A DNA stretch of 64,000 nt, from assembly GCF_002101375.1 (NCBI RefSeq), contig NZ_CP015207.1, positions 2,000,001 through 2,064,000 on the forward strand. Direction: 5' to 3'. Below the pieces are notes generated by a model. It did no database searches and was not told where the DNA came from. It saw nothing but the letters and a program-made list of their open reading frames with translations. Position 1 is the stretch's first letter. Each line of letters begins with the position of its first letter. The stretch is from Sporosarcina ureae (GTDB lineage Bacteria; Bacillota; Bacilli; Bacillales_A; Planococcaceae). A program made the position numbers and the translations under genes. Below are positions 62,643-64,000 of the stretch, piece by piece.

Positions 62643-62651
62643 TAGAGAAAT

Positions 62652-62692
62652 CAAAAGCTGTCCCACGAAGTTTTCGTGGGACAGCTTTTTTG
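62652..62692 (+). terminator. rho-independent terminator of proS
   Basis: AAAAGCTGTCCCACGAA and its exact complement form a 17-bp stem with a three-base loop, then a T-run. Confidence 0.9.
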
Positions 62693-62731
62693 GTGATTTA
62701 AAGTACAAATACTGTAGAGAGTGAAGTGGTG

Positions 62732-63107
62732 TTGTGTTGGGGATTGAAGCTCCAGCTGGCGGACGCTTTCCCATGGGCCCGCGGTGAGCCAACCAGGTCG
62801 CAGGCTCCCTTTTGGTTGTCTCACCTGATCGGGCTGATCCATCGGGAGCCGCCAGCTTCCGCTTCCATCCTACATTGATAGTGCGGGTACTTAGATCACT
62901 CACTGTAGGTAGTATGTGAATTATTGTTTTGCCTTAACTTATTTAGATTCAAGTACTGAAATTCAAAAGCTATTACAGCATTTACTTTAATGTACAACCA
63001 AAAGTATCAATCACTCATGTTGTAAGGGATTGGCGCGTAGTGGGGGCTTTTGCGAGTTAAAGCGAAGTGTTAGGAGCACATCTTTGGACTCAACCCCCCA
63101 ACACAAT
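62732..63107. repeat. MITE-like element with terminal and internal inverted repeats
   Basis: TTGTGTTGGGG (62732-62742) and CCCCAACACAA (63097-63107) are perfect 11-bp inverted ends about 376 bp apart; a following TTGA also pairs after a small gap. Inside lies a GC-rich block (about 62750-62870) with nested inverted repeats: CTGGCGG / CCGCCAG and GTGAGCCAACCA / TGGTTGTCTCAC. No gene is encoded, and this accounts for the 430-bp gap after proS. No clear target-site duplication is visible. Confidence 0.5.
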
Positions 63108-63126
63108 AGCCAGCCTTTTTTTGATA

Positions 63127-64000
63127 TTAGTCGTCCAGCTTTAACCCTTTCAATGCATCCGCAAATGGATTGTTAACAGGTTCATCATCATTGTTCTTCT
63201 TCAAATACTTCTGCACATCGCGCTTGTTGACTTTACCTTTTGAATCTTTCTCACGCCGCGATTTGAACGTAGAAAGCTTTTCGCGATAACCACACTTACA
63301 CGTAAAGATTTGCCCGTCGCCTTCGCCGCGAAGCTCCATCTTCTTCTTACATTGTGGACAGCGTGCGTTCGTGACACGGGAGACGTTTTTACGGTGACCA
63401 CATTCACGATCCTGACAAACGAGCATCTTGCCATGCTTGCCATTTACTTCAAGCATCGGCTTACCGCAGTCCGGACATGTTTTCGTAGAAATATTATCAT
63501 GCTTGAACTTCGCTTCGCTCGCTTTAATCTCTGAAACAATTTCTTTTGTATAGCCTTTCATTTCATTAATGAAATCTTCTTTTTTCAGTTGCCCTTTGGC
63601 TATCTTCTCTAGTTTCAACTCCCATTCAGCTGTCAGCAAAGGAGACTTCAATTCATCCGGTACTAATTCAAGCAACTGTTTTCCTTTGTTCGTGACATGG
63701 ATGTCTTTCCCACGCTTTTCAATTAGGAAGGAGTTGAAGAGTTTGTCGATAATATCAGCACGTGTGGCGACCGTCCCGAGTCCACCTGTGGATTTCAATG
63801 TATCTGCCAATTTCTTATCCTGTGTGCCCATATATTTCGTTGGGTTTTCCATGGCAGATAATAGTGTGGCTTCATTGAATCGGGCAGGGGGCTTCGTTTG
63901 TCCAGATGTTTCTTTGATGAGTTTGATGTCTAACTGATCGCCTGCTACGAGCTTAGGTAACAATTGTTCTTTCGTGTCCTGTTCAGTTTCTTCTTCGTCA
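63127..64000 (-). CDS. topB: DNA topoisomerase III TopB, C-terminal part (truncated by window edge)
   Basis: The frame is open to the window end; at least 290 C-terminal residues are present. LGTVATRADIIDKLFNSFLIEKRG is the end of the type IA core. Three zinc-ribbon-like segments follow: CPDCGKPM with CQDRECGH, CPQCKKKM with CKCGYRE, and a basic tail. This tail closely resembles that of B. subtilis TopB, so this is the canonical copy, while the gene at 19066 is a paralogue. The active-site Tyr and Toprim domain lie beyond the window. Confidence 0.9.
   Translation of the reverse strand, partial: DEEETEQDTKEQLLPKLVAGDQLDIKLIKETSGQTKPPARFNEATLLSAMENPTKYMGTQDKKLADTLKSTGGLGTVATRADIIDKLFNSFLIEKRGKDIHVTNKGKQLLELVPDELKSPLLTAEWELKLEKIAKGQLKKEDFINEMKGYTKEIVSEIKASEAKFKHDNISTKTCPDCGKPMLEVNGKHGKMLVCQDRECGHRKNVSRVTNARCPQCKKKMELRGEGDGQIFTCKCGYREKLSTFKSRREKDSKGKVNKRDVQKYLKKNNDDEPVNNPFADALKGLKLDD

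Noticed and set aside
62340..62903. Minus-strand frames across proS and the downstream repeat
   Set aside because: Antisense to proS and to the GC-rich palindromic element; no translation signals.

Overview
The window reads as a chromosomal segment of a low-GC Gram-positive bacterium of the order Bacillales, most likely a Planococcaceae/Sporosarcina-type organism. That assignment is inference. It rests on strong AGGAGG-type ribosome binding sites, a T-box leader, LPXTG/sortase anchoring, GlnK/GlnL, YitT, YhfK and YumC-type proteins, and a haem sensor pair resembling HssRS. No phage, integrase, insertion sequence or CRISPR array is recognisable.

Layout. (1) 1-514: the 3' end of a 5S rRNA, its terminator and a decayed 21-bp tandem repeat. 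(2) 515-3889: a yihY-hssR-hssS operon, followed by a four-helix membrane protein gene whose promoter carries an HssR-like direct repeat. (3) 4000-17291: a surface-protein island. It holds a secreted SurA-N-like protein, a class D-like sortase, a 2145-residue LPXTG adhesin with ten two-cysteine modules, a diguanylate cyclase, a small unknown protein, a hybrid kinase and a convergent receiver-SARP regulator. Promoters of the sortase and cyclase, and probably the adhesin, share 11-bp direct repeats of the kind SARP regulators bind. (4) 17477-27740: cardiolipin synthase, a topoisomerase III paralogue, a quinone oxidoreductase, a stalk-domain protein, an alanine/Na+ symporter, and leuA under a leucine T-box. 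(5) 28134-36469: a sigma-54-controlled catabolic island. It encodes a PAS enhancer-binding protein, ferredoxin reductase, ferredoxin, CntA-like Rieske oxygenase, aldehyde dehydrogenase, D-malate dehydrogenase-like enzyme and a BCCT transporter. The set fits carnitine to trimethylamine plus D-malate to pyruvate. (6) 36532-45155: TusA/YedE, a second BCCT transporter with an apparent ATA start, a nitroreductase, an AbgT transporter, YitT, a lipoprotein and a DMT exporter. (7) 45381-56508: a phosphonate C-P lyase locus, phnF then phnGHIJK-phnM-phnL-PHP phosphoesterase-phnDCEE. (8) 56720-64000: YhfK, a GlnK/GlnL-like two-component system with triple GlnL boxes before a glutamate/dicarboxylate symporter, proS, a MITE-like repeat, and the 3' part of topB.

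The most promising less-described systems are the HssR-box-controlled mini membrane protein (region 2), the adhesin island with a putative SARP regulon (region 3), and the sigma-54 carnitine-type pathway with a split electron-transfer chain (region 5).
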